A stretch of DNA of 64,000 nucleotides from Rhodospirillaceae bacterium (GTDB lineage Bacteria > Pseudomonadota > Alphaproteobacteria > Rhodospirillales > Rhodospirillaceae). This document shows, in pieces, positions 16,186-24,709 of the stretch (positions are counted from its first letter, which is position 1; every line of letters begins with the position of its first letter). The position numbers and the translations under genes were made by a program. The stretch spans positions 124,001 through 188,000 of the forward strand of contig CANJRD010000002.1 of the NCBI GenBank assembly GCA_947476695.1, written 5' to 3'. The notes under the pieces were generated by a model. The model was given only the letters and a program-made list of their open reading frames with translations. It was not told the DNA's origin and did not search any database.

Positions 16186-18615
16186 TTATTCCCCTGCGGC
16201 GGGCAAGTCGCCCGCTTGCAGATAGCGGATCGGCGACCACCGCGAGGTTGCATAGAACGTTTCGAAGTCGCTTACCGGCAGCGGTTTGCTGATGTGGTAG
16301 CCCTGGCCCGTCTCGCACCCGAAAGAATTCAGGATCGCCAGCGTCGTTGCGTCCTCGACGCCTTCGGCGGTGACCTTGAGCCCAAGGTTGTGGCCGAGGT
16401 CGACGGTCGAGCGGACGAGGATCGCGTCGCCGGGGCTGGTGGCGAGGTTCATGACGAACGATTTGTCGATCTTGATCTCCTGCACCGGCAGGCCCTTGAG
16501 GTAGGCCAGGGACGAATATCCCGTGCCATAGTCGTCGATCGACAATGTCATGCCCATGCCGTTCAGCGCCTTCAGAACGGCCAGTGCATTGGTGGGGTCC
16601 TCCATGATCGCGCTCTCGGTGATCTCCAGGATCAATCGGCCATGATGGACCCGATACCGGTTCAGGAGCGCCGCGACTTGATCCGGCAGATGACGATTGG
16701 CCAGATCGCGGGCCGAGAGGTTGACGGCGATCTTCACGTCGATGCCTTTGCTGGCCCAGTCCTTCAGCTGCTTGAGCGCTTCTTCCAGCGCCCATGTTGT
16801 TAGGCGACCGATATTGCCGGTCTGTTCGGCCAACGGGATGAACAGGTCGGGCGGCATGAAGCCGCGTTCCGGATGCATCCAGCGGATCAGGGCTTCGGCG
16901 GCGGTGATCTTACCGGAGGCGATGTCGATCTTCGGCTGGTAGTAGAACCGGAACTGCCCCTTCTCGAGGCCCTGCCGCAATTCGCCCATCATCGACAGCC
17001 GCTCTGGCTTATGGGGGTCGAGATCCGCGTCGTAGATCGTGTAGGCCTGCCCGCGCTTCTTGGCGATGTAGATCGCGCTATCGGCGTGCTGCAGCAGCTT
17101 GCGGGCGGTCGTGCCATGCGCGGGGTGCTGGGCAACGCCGACCACGGCGGTGACATCGATATTCGAGCCGTCGATCTCGACAGGTTCGGCGAACAGGCTG
17201 AGCAGGTGCTCGACCACCCGAATCACGCCGGCCTCGTCCCCGGCCGGAATGGCCAAAGCCAGCATGTTGCTGGAATGGCGGGCGATGAACCCCTCGGAGA
17301 ATTGGGCGCGCACGCTGGCGCTGATTTTACGCATGAGTTGGTCGCCGGTATCGTGGCCGAGCGTGTTGTTGACCTCTGCGAAGCGCGCGATCTGCAGCAG
17401 GGCGACGCTGAACGGTTCGGGCGCGCTGTCCGACTGGGCGTCGATCAACGCGGCGAGATGCGCGTCGAACGACAGGCGGTTGGGCAGTCCTGTCACGATG
17501 TCGTGGCGGGCCTGATAGGCGATCTTCTCCTCGCGGTCGGCGATGCCCTGCATCATGTCGTTGAAGGTGACGGACAGGCGTCCGATCTCGTCGGCCTGTC
17601 CGACCGGGACACGTTCGGTATAGCGGCCGATCTGGATGCGTTGGGCGGCGGCGTCGAGACGCTGGATCGGCCTGGCGATCCCGCGCGCGACCAGAGCGGC
17701 GCCGGCGACACTCATCAGCACGGCGGTGCCGGCGATGACCAGCAGCTGCACGAACAGGCTGCGATAGGGCGCGAGCGCCAAGTCCAGCGAGTACTGAAGC
17801 ACCGCGTAAACGGTATTCGCCTGCTGAGGGCCCGGTACCGGGGCCATCACCGTCACGTAGTCCGAATTCTTGAGCCGCAGGGGCTCGGGCCTCGGCAGCG
17901 TCGGGCGTGTCGCCAAGGCCGCGGTCAAGCTATCGCGCAGATCGCTGGGGATGGTGGAGGCTGGTAGCGTCCACGTCCCTTGCGCATCCGCATACCCGAA
18001 GGTGATCTCGACCGGGACGGTGGACTGCTGCTTCATATCGGCGGCGAACATGTCGCCAATCTCGATGCCGATGGTGATCCAGGCGATCGGCACCGGGGCC
18101 AGGATGGGCACCACGACCAGTTGATAGACGTGTCCGTCCAGCACCGCGATGGAAACCGCGCGGCCTTCGTTCTCTACTGCTTCGGTCATGCTGCCGAAGG
18201 GGAAGGGGGCGTTGGCCGCGCCCAGGGTGACGATATCGCCGCGCGCGGAGGCGTCCGCGGCTGAACCGGTATCGGCCATCACGAAGCCGTCGAGCGACAG
18301 CAGCATGATCCGGTCGGCCCTGATGCGCGTCGCCAGATTATTCAGGGCGGAGAGGATGGTGCCGCGATCGCCGGTGGCCACGGCCTGCCGGAAGCCGAAA
18401 TCCGAGGCGAGGATAAGGCTTCCTTGCGCAAGGTCCTCCGTTGTCGAGACGATACGGCGATCCAGAATGCCGCCCGCGGCAATCAACTGATCTTTAGCCT
18501 GGTCGAGGATATTCTTGACGATGCCGTTCTGCACGGCGGTGAAAGTCACCGCCTGCACGGCTGCAAACAGCGCGACGAACAACAGCACCAGTCGCGTCTG
18601 GAAACTCTTCAACAC
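16186..18615 (-). CDS. Membrane c-di-GMP phosphodiesterase with degenerate GGDEF and intact EAL
   Basis: An 809-residue sensor: N-terminal helix (about 8-30), a periplasmic sensory region (about 31-285), a second helix (about 287-310), HAMP (about 312-364), GGDEF-like domain (about 370-525) and EAL domain (about 545-790). The cyclase signature reads RHSSNML where RxGGDEF is expected, so it should not make c-di-GMP. The EAL domain keeps EALIRW, VNLSARDL, EITESAIM, IDDYGTGYSS, IKIDKSFV and AEGVED, so c-di-GMP hydrolysis is predicted. The start is GTG. It lies 55 bases after the copper protein gene and just before the outer-membrane protein, so the periplasmic domain may sense something handled by these neighbours. 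Confidence 0.88.
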   Translation of the reverse strand: MLKSFQTRLVLLFVALFAAVQAVTFTAVQNGIVKNILDQAKDQLIAAGGILDRRIVSTTEDLAQGSLILASDFGFRQAVATGDRGTILSALNNLATRIRADRIMLLSLDGFVMADTGSAADASARGDIVTLGAANAPFPFGSMTEAVENEGRAVSIAVLDGHVYQLVVVPILAPVPIAWITIGIEIGDMFAADMKQQSTVPVEITFGYADAQGTWTLPASTIPSDLRDSLTAALATRPTLPRPEPLRLKNSDYVTVMAPVPGPQQANTVYAVLQYSLDLALAPYRSLFVQLLVIAGTAVLMSVAGAALVARGIARPIQRLDAAAQRIQIGRYTERVPVGQADEIGRLSVTFNDMMQGIADREEKIAYQARHDIVTGLPNRLSFDAHLAALIDAQSDSAPEPFSVALLQIARFAEVNNTLGHDTGDQLMRKISASVRAQFSEGFIARHSSNMLALAIPAGDEAGVIRVVEHLLSLFAEPVEIDGSNIDVTAVVGVAQHPAHGTTARKLLQHADSAIYIAKKRGQAYTIYDADLDPHKPERLSMMGELRQGLEKGQFRFYYQPKIDIASGKITAAEALIRWMHPERGFMPPDLFIPLAEQTGNIGRLTTWALEEALKQLKDWASKGIDVKIAVNLSARDLANRHLPDQVAALLNRYRVHHGRLILEITESAIMEDPTNALAVLKALNGMGMTLSIDDYGTGYSSLAYLKGLPVQEIKIDKSFVMNLATSPGDAILVRSTVDLGHNLGLKVTAEGVEDATTLAILNSFGCETGQGYHISKPLPVSDFETFYATSRWSPIRYLQAGDLPAAGE

Positions 18616-18670
18616 GTCGCACCGCCCCCCGGAGGTCTTCTTGCCTGTGCGTCCGGCGACCCAGCCGAAC

Positions 18671-19333
18671 TTAGTAGATACCCTCGTCGACGGCGCCGCG
18701 CGGACGCTGGCTACGTCCGCGCTTCAGGTCGATGTTGAACGTGACGTCCTTCGAACCTGTCGCTAAAACCTCGACGGCCTGGGTCGTCGTCGTGCCGCGT
18801 TGATTTGGATGCCAGACCTTGAGAACGTAGTTGCCGGCAGGAAGTGTGATCGTGCCGGCGCCGCTGGCGGTCTTTGCGAAGTAGGGCGTTCCGACCACGT
18901 ACACGTAAGCCAGCATGTTGTCGTGAATGTTGCAGCCCAGCGCGACCGCGCCCTCTTTGTCGAAGGTGACTTCTTGCGACTCACCGCCGCCGTAAAGCTT
19001 CAGCTCGAAGACTTTTGCCGGTGAGAAAGAATAGACATGATGGCGAAATGGATCATGGTTCGGGAATTCGACCGTCGTGCCGACTTGAACCGGCAGGACA
19101 AAGGGGCTGAATTGTTGAGACTGCTGCATGATGGTCTGCTTGACGCCGCTCTTGAAGAGCGGCAGAGCGCCCGCGGTCGGCATCGCCGACACAACGGCGT
19201 CGTCCAACGCTTTGCCATCGGCGAGGACATGGATGTCGAGCGTCCCGGCGCGAGCAACACCGGCAACGTGTGTCAGCGCAAATCCCATCCCGGCGACGGT
19301 CAGTCGCAAGGCGAATTTCTGGAAAGCTCTCAA
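18671..19333 (-). CDS. Periplasmic blue-copper protein with an amicyanin-type ligand loop
   Basis: A 220-residue exported protein, of the kind often annotated as methylamine utilisation protein. The TTG start is chosen because a perfect GGAGGT lies 6 bases upstream and it gives a good signal peptide (RAFQKFALRLTVAGMGF..THVAGVARA, cut near 29). Type-1 copper ligands are visible: His in FRHHVYSF (98/99) and the loop C134-N-I-H137-D-N-M140, i.e. Cys-x2-His-x2-Met, the short amicyanin spacing. A second beta domain with ITLPAGNYVLKVWHP follows, and the tail is basic. It is the first gene of the group with the phosphodiesterase and diverges from a TonB receptor. Electron transfer or copper storage are both possible. 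Confidence 0.8.
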   Translation of the reverse strand: MRAFQKFALRLTVAGMGFALTHVAGVARAGTLDIHVLADGKALDDAVVSAMPTAGALPLFKSGVKQTIMQQSQQFSPFVLPVQVGTTVEFPNHDPFRHHVYSFSPAKVFELKLYGGGESQEVTFDKEGAVALGCNIHDNMLAYVYVVGTPYFAKTASGAGTITLPAGNYVLKVWHPNQRGTTTTQAVEVLATGSKDVTFNIDLKRGRSQRPRGAVDEGIY

Positions 19334-19339
19334 CAGCTT

Positions 19340-19345
19340 ACCTCC
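19340..19345 (-). promoter_or_regulatory. GGAGGT ribosome site that decides the TTG start
   Basis: On the minus strand a perfect GGAGGT ends 6 bases before the TTG at 19333. No ATG or GTG is so placed, and the signal peptide begins exactly there. Confidence 0.75.
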
Positions 19346-19390
19346 GCTCTCGCAGGCATTATCGCGCCCGCCTTTGGGGAATACCAGTCT

Positions 19391-19463
19391 GGTAGGGCAG
19401 CCTCCGGTTGTGAGGGCTTCCCCGTAAAAAAGGCTGCGGGACCAGGTAAGGCTTGGCCCTACC
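19391..19463 (+). promoter_or_regulatory. Possible three-way-junction RNA around the TonB receptor start
   Basis: Complementary arms fit a three-way junction: GGTAGG (19391) with CCTACC (19458), GCAGCCT (19397) with AGGCTGC (19431), and a small hairpin at 19442-19456. The second stem encloses the GAGGG ribosome site at 19412-19416 and the proposed start at 19424, so folding would hide both. It does not match a riboswitch family that I know; it may be fortuitous. Confidence 0.3.
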
Positions 19464-21550
19464 GGTATTTCTGGCTTCTGCCGGCCATAACTCTGGGTGG
19501 GAGCTGGGCCGTGTCTGCGCTCGCGGCCGATGCTTCCGCTGGAATCAGCGAAATCATCGTCACCGCGCGCCGTCTTGCGCCAGCCGCAAGTGAGCAAGTG
19601 CTGGCCACGACGGTGATCGACCGCGCTGAACTCATGCAAGCCGGTGGCGGTCGGCTCGACGACGCCCTGCGCAATGTGCCGGGCTTTACGTTGTTTCGCC
19701 GCCAATCGAGCCGCGCCTCGCATCCCACCACGCAAGGCGTGACGTTGCGCGGTCTCGGCCCGAGCGGGGCAGGCCGCACGCTCGTGCTTCTCGACGGCGT
19801 GCCGCAGAACGATCCGTTCGGCGGTTGGATCGACTGGAGCCGTTTGCCGCCGGCCACGCTCGACAGCGTCAGTCTGACACGCGGCGGCGGGGCGGGGCCC
19901 TGGGGCAACGCGGCGCTCGCGGGCACGATCCGCCTCGCAAGCAGCATTCCGACAGGTCTGGGCGCGACCGCCGACGGCAGCGTCGATAGTTTCGGTACGG
20001 TCAGCGGCACTGGCAGCGTTTATGCACCACTCGGCAAGGGCCGCTTGCTTGCGACTGTTGCAGGCCATGACGGCCCAGGTCCCTACCTGATCCGTGCGGA
20101 TCAGCGAGGCCCCATCGATATCCGCACCGAGGATCGCGGCGGTCTCGCGCAGGCGATGATCGTCATGCCGCTCGACGACGAGACTGAAATTACGGTGCGC
20201 GGCGGCTATTCGCTCGATAACTACGTCAACGGCATCGCGATTGCGAAATCGCGCGTGCGCAACACCGACGGCTCTGTCGGTTTGGTGCATCAAGGCGCGG
20301 CCGATCAAATCGGTTGGGAAATGCACGCTTACCTGCGCGACGGCAATCAGCCGGCGATGTTCTCCAGTGTCAACGCGACGCGTACAACAGCGACGCCCTC
20401 GCTGGAGCAATTTGCGGTTCCGGAGACCGCCGTCGGCGGCAACGGAATTTTGCGTGTGCCGGTTACGCCTGAATTTGCTGTCGATGTTGGGGTTGACGTG
20501 CGTCAGGCCCGTGGGTCGACACAAGAGAAGTTCACCTTCGTCGCCCCGGCCTTCACGCGGGTACGCGACGCGGGCGGCGAGCAGGTTGTCGCCGGTGGAT
20601 TTGCCGAAGCGAATTGGACACCCCGCGCGGATGTGACGATCACAGGCGCGGCGCGGGTGGATCATTGGCGCCAGGACGAAGGCCATCGCCGCGAGGTCGT
20701 GATCGCGGATGGCTCCGTCGCGCGCGATGACCGTTATGCGGTGCGGCAGGGAACGGTCAGCAACTTCCGCCTCGGCGGTCGGGTCGATGTCTCCAGCGCA
20801 TGGTCGTTGCGCGCGACCGGCTATACCGGCTTCCGCATCCCCACGCTGAACGAATTGTATCGGCCGTTCCGGGTGGGCAACGACATCACCGAAGCCAATC
20901 CGACGCTGCGGCCGGAACGGCTTTACGGCATCGAAGCCGGCGCGCGATGGGCGGTGACCACGGAAATTGCGCTCGATGTGACGGTATTTGCCGCCCGTCT
21001 GCGCGATGCGGTCGGCAATGTGACCGTGCGGTCGGCGCCGGGGCTCGACCCGGTGCTGAATGTTGTTGTGCCGGCGGGCGGCGTCTTGCGCCAGCGTCGC
21101 AATATCGACCGCGTGCATAGCGAAGGCATCGAAACCGAACTCACGTGGCGCGCCCGCGACAACATCAGTCTCACGGCCCGGTATCTCTACACGGCACCGA
21201 CAATCTCGCGCAGCGCGTCGCAGCCAGCCCTGGAAGGGCTTGACCTCGCGCAGGTCGCACGCCATCAGGCGACCTTCAGTGTTTCATGGCAGCCCTGGAA
21301 CGGGGCGACGTGGCGGGCCGAAGGTCTTCTCGCCAGCGGTCAGTTCGACGACGACCAGAACACGCGACGCCTGTCCGGCTATGCGACGGTCGATCTTTAT
21401 CTTGAGCAGGCGGTTTCCGAACGGGTGGCGGTGTACGCACGCGGCGACAACCTCTTCGACCGTACCATCGAAGCCGGCCGCTCCGCCGATGGCCTCGTGA
21501 CGGTCGGCACTCCGCGCGCCGCAACGGTCGGATTTCGGGTAAAACTTTAA
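19424..21550 (+). CDS. TonB-dependent outer-membrane receptor with a GTA at the expected start
   Basis: About 708 residues. A signal peptide (KKAAGPGKAWPYRYFW..LGGSWAVSALA) is followed by a TonB box (ISEIIVTARR), a plug domain with LRGLGPSGAGRTLVLLDGVPQNDPFG, and a 22-strand barrel with YTGFRIPTLNELYRPFR, ending in VGFRVKL. No in-frame ATG, GTG or TTG lies near the signal peptide; the nearest, GTG at 19268, would add a 67-residue nonsense leader antisense to the copper protein. GTA AAA AAG at 19424 has GAGGG 7 bases upstream, so a lost GTG/ATG start is the simplest reading. It diverges from the copper protein gene. The ligand is unknown; copper or a small organic compound would fit the context. 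Confidence 0.75.
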   Translation, partial: VKKAAGPGKAWPYRYFWLLPAITLGGSWAVSALAADASAGISEIIVTARRLAPAASEQVLATTVIDRAELMQAGGGRLDDALRNVPGFTLFRRQSSRASHPTTQGVTLRGLGPSGAGRTLVLLDGVPQNDPFGGWIDWSRLPPATLDSVSLTRGGGAGPWGNAALAGTIRLASSIPTGLGATADGSVDSFGTVSGTGSVYAPLGKGRLLATVAGHDGPGPYLIRADQRGPIDIRTEDRGGLAQAMIVMPLDDETEITVRGGYSLDNYVNGIAIAKSRVRNTDGSVGLVHQGAADQIGWEMHAYLRDGNQPAMFSSVNATRTTATPSLEQFAVPETAVGGNGILRVPVTPEFAVDVGVDVRQARGSTQEKFTFVAPAFTRVRDAGGEQVVAGGFAEANWTPRADVTITGAARVDHWRQDEGHRREVVIADGSVARDDRYAVRQGTVSNFRLGGRVDVSSAWSLRATGYTGFRIPTLNELYRPFRVGNDITEANPTLRPERLYGIEAGARWAVTTEIALDVTVFAARLRDAVGNVTVRSAPGLDPVLNVVVPAGGVLRQRRNIDRVHSEGIETELTWRARDNISLTARYLYTAPTISRSASQPALEGLDLAQVARHQATFSVSWQPWNGATWRAEGLLASGQFDDDQNTRRLSGYATVDLYLEQAVSERVAVYARGDNLFDRTIEAGRSADGLVTVGTPRAATVGFRVKL

Positions 21551-21605
21551 TATATCAATAAGTTGACGAGATTATATCGCTGGCCGGGGTGGCGGCGATG
21601 ACCCT

Positions 21606-24032
21606 ATGCTATCGTCTAGTGCGGCCAAGAAAGTGGCCGACGAAGGTTTCAATTCAGGCGCCATGGAAAGCATGGACCGCGATCAGGCGTTTGCCTTCCT
21701 GGGATTGTCCGACGACGCAACGCCCGACGACGTGCAGTCGCGCGTCGATGCGCGCCGCCGTCAGCTCGAACTTCGTTTGCGCGCGGCCGTCAGTCCCGAT
21801 CAACGGCGTTTGCTTGAACGCGCTCTGACCGACCTCGAAGACATTCGCGCCCTGGCGATGCTCGATCCGCGCGATCCGGCGGCGGGATTGCCTGGCGGGG
21901 CCTGGATCGCGCTGAAGTCCGGCACGCTTCTGGGCGATCGCTACGTCATCAAGAATCGCCTTGGAAACGGTGAACGCGGCGCGGTCTTCCGCGCGCTTGA
22001 CCTCACCTGGGGACGGGACGTCGCGGTCAAAGTGCTTCTGCCCGAGATGCTGCTGGTCCCTGGCACGATGGATCGCCTGGCTGCGATCCTGCGGCGGCAG
22101 CTTGCTTTCGCACACGACGGAATCGCGTCGATTTATTCGCTCGGCCGCGCTGGCGGGACGACCTTCATCGTCACCGAACTGGTCGAGGGCGAAACGTTGC
22201 GCCAGCACGCCACGCGTCTTGGCGGCAAACTGACTCCGTCCGGCATTGAGCGCCTCATCGCGCCGATCTGCAGTGCGTTGAGTTACGCGGCGGAACGCAT
22301 GCCGCATCTCAATCTTAAGCTGGAGAATGTGCTGGTCGCGAGTGACGGTACGATCAAGCTGACCGATTTCGGGTTGGAGGACGTCATCCCAACCATCCCG
22401 CGTGGAAAGAGTCGCGCGATGGCTGAACAACGGCGGTTCCGTACGCCGGAGCAAGTGCGCCGCGCCCGCAATGTCGTTGTGAATCCCGAGGCGGTGGACG
22501 AGCGCGCCGACCAGTTCGGCGTCGCCGCGCTGGCCTACTTCCTCGCGACCGGAGAGCCGCCCGCCGCCGATGCGACGGACCTGGCGCATAAGCGCCCCGA
22601 TTTGCCGGCGGCAATGGCGGCGGCGGTACGCCGTGGCCTCTCCTCCGAGCCGGACACACGTTTTGCGACTCTGGATCAGATGCGTAAGGCGATGTTCAGC
22701 GGCCGCGTCTGGCTGGCACGCCGAGCTGTGCTTATAGGCGCGGGCGTTCTGCTGGCGCTTGCGACGGCAACCGCTACCGTGATCGCTGTAAAACCCGACC
22801 TTCTATCGCAGAGTCGTGAGATCGTTCCGCACGACGATGCTCTGGCGGCGCAGCAACAAGCGACTGCGCTGCATCAACGCACCACGGCGCTCAAGACGCG
22901 TCTGGAGGTTGCTGAGCGGACGCTGCGCACGCGTTTACGCGAAGCCCGCCTGGCCGTGGATATGCGCGAGGCCGTCGGCATCGCGCCGCAAGATCTCAGC
23001 CTGGCGGATGCGCGCGCCACGCGCGACATGCTCGAGACGATCAATGCGTTCGCCATGCCCCAGGTCTTCAACAATCCTGAGCTGTTGAATGCCTACAACG
23101 TTCTCAACGTTTCAAGCGACGCCATGGAGAGCCGCCGGTTCCGCGAAGTTGTCGGCGTGCTGTCGGGCGTCGAAGCGATCATGAGCGCGCGTTTGGCGGA
23201 CTTGCGCGAGGCGGAACGCCTGGCGCGCGAACGCTTCGGGGTGAATGGCGCGGCGATGCTTGCGGTGGTCGATGCGAAAGGTGCCGCGCCGGCTTGGGAA
23301 GCGACCGTGGCTGAACGCCGTCGTTTCGCGAGCGCAGTCGATCAGGGTTTGGTGCTGATCCCCGCCCGCGTTTTCAGCATGGGTGACACGGTCGGCGGCG
23401 GCAATCATGCGGAACAGCCTGTGCATCGCGTGTCGGTCTCGGCGTTCAAGATCGGACGCGCGCCCGTGACGCGTGCGGAATTCGCGCTTTGCGCCGCGTC
23501 CGGTGAATGTCGCGACGGGTTGATCGCGGCCGATGGGGACATGCGCCTGCCGATGACGGGCGTCAGCTGGCACGACGCGCAAGACTACACCGCATGGCTG
23601 CGGGCGCGCAGCGGCGAGGACTACCGGCTTCCCAGCGAGGCGGAATGGGAATATGCGGCCCGTGCCGGCATGACCACCGATTACCCGTGGGGAAATGCCG
23701 TGGGCCGCAATCACGCCAACTGCGCCGGATGCGGCAGTGCATGGGAAGGCGTGGGGCCGGCGCCGGTGGCCTCGTTCCCGGCCAATGCCTTCGGTCTGCA
23801 CGACGTTGTCGGCAACGTCTGGCAGTGGACGGCCGATTGCTGGTATCGCGATTTCTCAAGCGCGCCGGCGACCGGCGAGGCGCGGGATGAGGTGGCGTGC
23901 CAAAGCCGCGTGTTGCGCGGCGGGTCATGGGACAACGATGCCTGGATGTCGCGCTTGAGTTATCGCGGCGGCGCCCCGGCCACCTTACGCCAGGACATCA
24001 ACGGCTTCCGGATCGCGAAGTCGGTGGACTGA
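21606..24032 (+). CDS. Membrane pseudokinase fused to an FGE-sulfatase (SUMF1-like) domain
   Basis: An 808-residue signalling-type protein. After a helical N-terminal domain (about 22-95) comes a Ser/Thr kinase fold (about 100-370): glycine loop LGNGERGAVF, VAIK-type lysine in DVAVKVLLP, and TDFG retained, but the catalytic HRDLKPEN reads HLNLKLEN, replacing the Asp by Asn. A membrane helix (about 377-397) leads to a coiled-coil-like stretch (about 420-570) and a periplasmic FGE-sulfatase domain (about 580-808) with GVSWHDAQDYTAWL, RLPSEAEWEYAARAG, NVWQWTADCW and LRGGSWDND. Phosphotransfer is doubtful; it may act as a scaffold or sensor. It converges on a cyclase gene 2 bases away. The start could also be the ATG at 21663. 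Confidence 0.8.
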   Translation: MLSSSAAKKVADEGFNSGAMESMDRDQAFAFLGLSDDATPDDVQSRVDARRRQLELRLRAAVSPDQRRLLERALTDLEDIRALAMLDPRDPAAGLPGGAWIALKSGTLLGDRYVIKNRLGNGERGAVFRALDLTWGRDVAVKVLLPEMLLVPGTMDRLAAILRRQLAFAHDGIASIYSLGRAGGTTFIVTELVEGETLRQHATRLGGKLTPSGIERLIAPICSALSYAAERMPHLNLKLENVLVASDGTIKLTDFGLEDVIPTIPRGKSRAMAEQRRFRTPEQVRRARNVVVNPEAVDERADQFGVAALAYFLATGEPPAADATDLAHKRPDLPAAMAAAVRRGLSSEPDTRFATLDQMRKAMFSGRVWLARRAVLIGAGVLLALATATATVIAVKPDLLSQSREIVPHDDALAAQQQATALHQRTTALKTRLEVAERTLRTRLREARLAVDMREAVGIAPQDLSLADARATRDMLETINAFAMPQVFNNPELLNAYNVLNVSSDAMESRRFREVVGVLSGVEAIMSARLADLREAERLARERFGVNGAAMLAVVDAKGAAPAWEATVAERRRFASAVDQGLVLIPARVFSMGDTVGGGNHAEQPVHRVSVSAFKIGRAPVTRAEFALCAASGECRDGLIAADGDMRLPMTGVSWHDAQDYTAWLRARSGEDYRLPSEAEWEYAARAGMTTDYPWGNAVGRNHANCAGCGSAWEGVGPAPVASFPANAFGLHDVVGNVWQWTADCWYRDFSSAPATGEARDEVACQSRVLRGGSWDNDAWMSRLSYRGGAPATLRQDINGFRIAKSVD

Positions 24033-24034
24033 CC

Positions 24035-24709
24035 CTATCGCGCCGCGCCGCCGGGCGGGGCGGTGCCGATCTGGCGATATTCCAAGGCCGGTTTCTTGCC
24101 GATGCGCTTGGGTTCCCACAGCAGCTTCATGATGTGCACGGACTGCGCGATACCTTTCAGTGAGACGGAGCCGAGGTCCTCGAACTTCAGGCTGGTGGGC
24201 ATCTTCTGGCGGACGGCGGCTGTGACGCCGATCGCCCCCGTTTCCAAAGCGGAACACAACCCGTTCACGGTCGTGACGGCGGGTCCGTAGTACTCGCTGT
24301 CTTCATAAACCGCTTCACCGGTATGAACGGCGATGCGCATCGCAAGCGGTGCGCCCGGATTTTCAGCGGCGAAGTTCGCGGCTTCCTGTTGGATGTCGAT
24401 GGCGGCGCGGGTACCGAATGTCGCATCCGGGAAGATGAGAAGGATGCCGTCGCCGGTGTGTTTGACCTCGCGACCCCGGAACGCCTTGGCGGCCGCGCGA
24501 ACCAGGATGTTGTGGGCGCGCACAACGCGTTGCGCGCCGGCGTTCCCAAGCTCGCTGGTCATCGCGGTCGAACCCACCATGTCCGTCAGCAGGAACGTGA
24601 ACTGCTGCGCGTCGCTGCCGCGTTGATCGTTCCATTGCTTCAGCACGTCGACGATCCCCGGTGGGGTCCTTGCGGCTGTCACGAACCCAAGCAAGGCATG
24701 CGATTGCAT
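24035..24709 (-). CDS. Class III adenylate/guanylate cyclase domain, C-terminal piece of a split gene
   Basis: A 224-residue frame holding a class III nucleotide cyclase domain. The metal aspartates are present in LLTDMVGST and TGDGILLIF, and the purine-selecting lysine in EVKHTGDG. The transition-state pair expected in YGxxVNxxxR is missing: the segment reads YGPAVTTVNGL. The frame begins at an ATG inside the C-terminal end of the upstream membrane protein, one reading frame off. The two most likely formed one membrane cyclase, split by a single-base change near 24710-24716; separate translation by re-initiation at this ATG is the alternative. The product would be cAMP or cGMP if active. Confidence 0.7.
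   Translation of the reverse strand: MQSHALLGFVTAARTPPGIVDVLKQWNDQRGSDAQQFTFLLTDMVGSTAMTSELGNAGAQRVVRAHNILVRAAAKAFRGREVKHTGDGILLIFPDATFGTRAAIDIQQEAANFAAENPGAPLAMRIAVHTGEAVYEDSEYYGPAVTTVNGLCSALETGAIGVTAAVRQKMPTSLKFEDLGSVSLKGIAQSVHIMKLLWEPKRIGKKPALEYRQIGTAPPGGAAR

Noticed and set aside
19385-19465. Possible cobalamin or TPP riboswitch before the TonB receptor
   Set aside because: Neither the B12 box nor the conserved TPP core is present; only stem complementarity supports a structure.
19334-21265. Extension of the copper protein frame upstream through the TonB receptor
   Set aside because: The residues are Arg-rich nonsense antisense to the receptor, and the GGAGGT-preceded TTG at 19333 starts a proper signal peptide.
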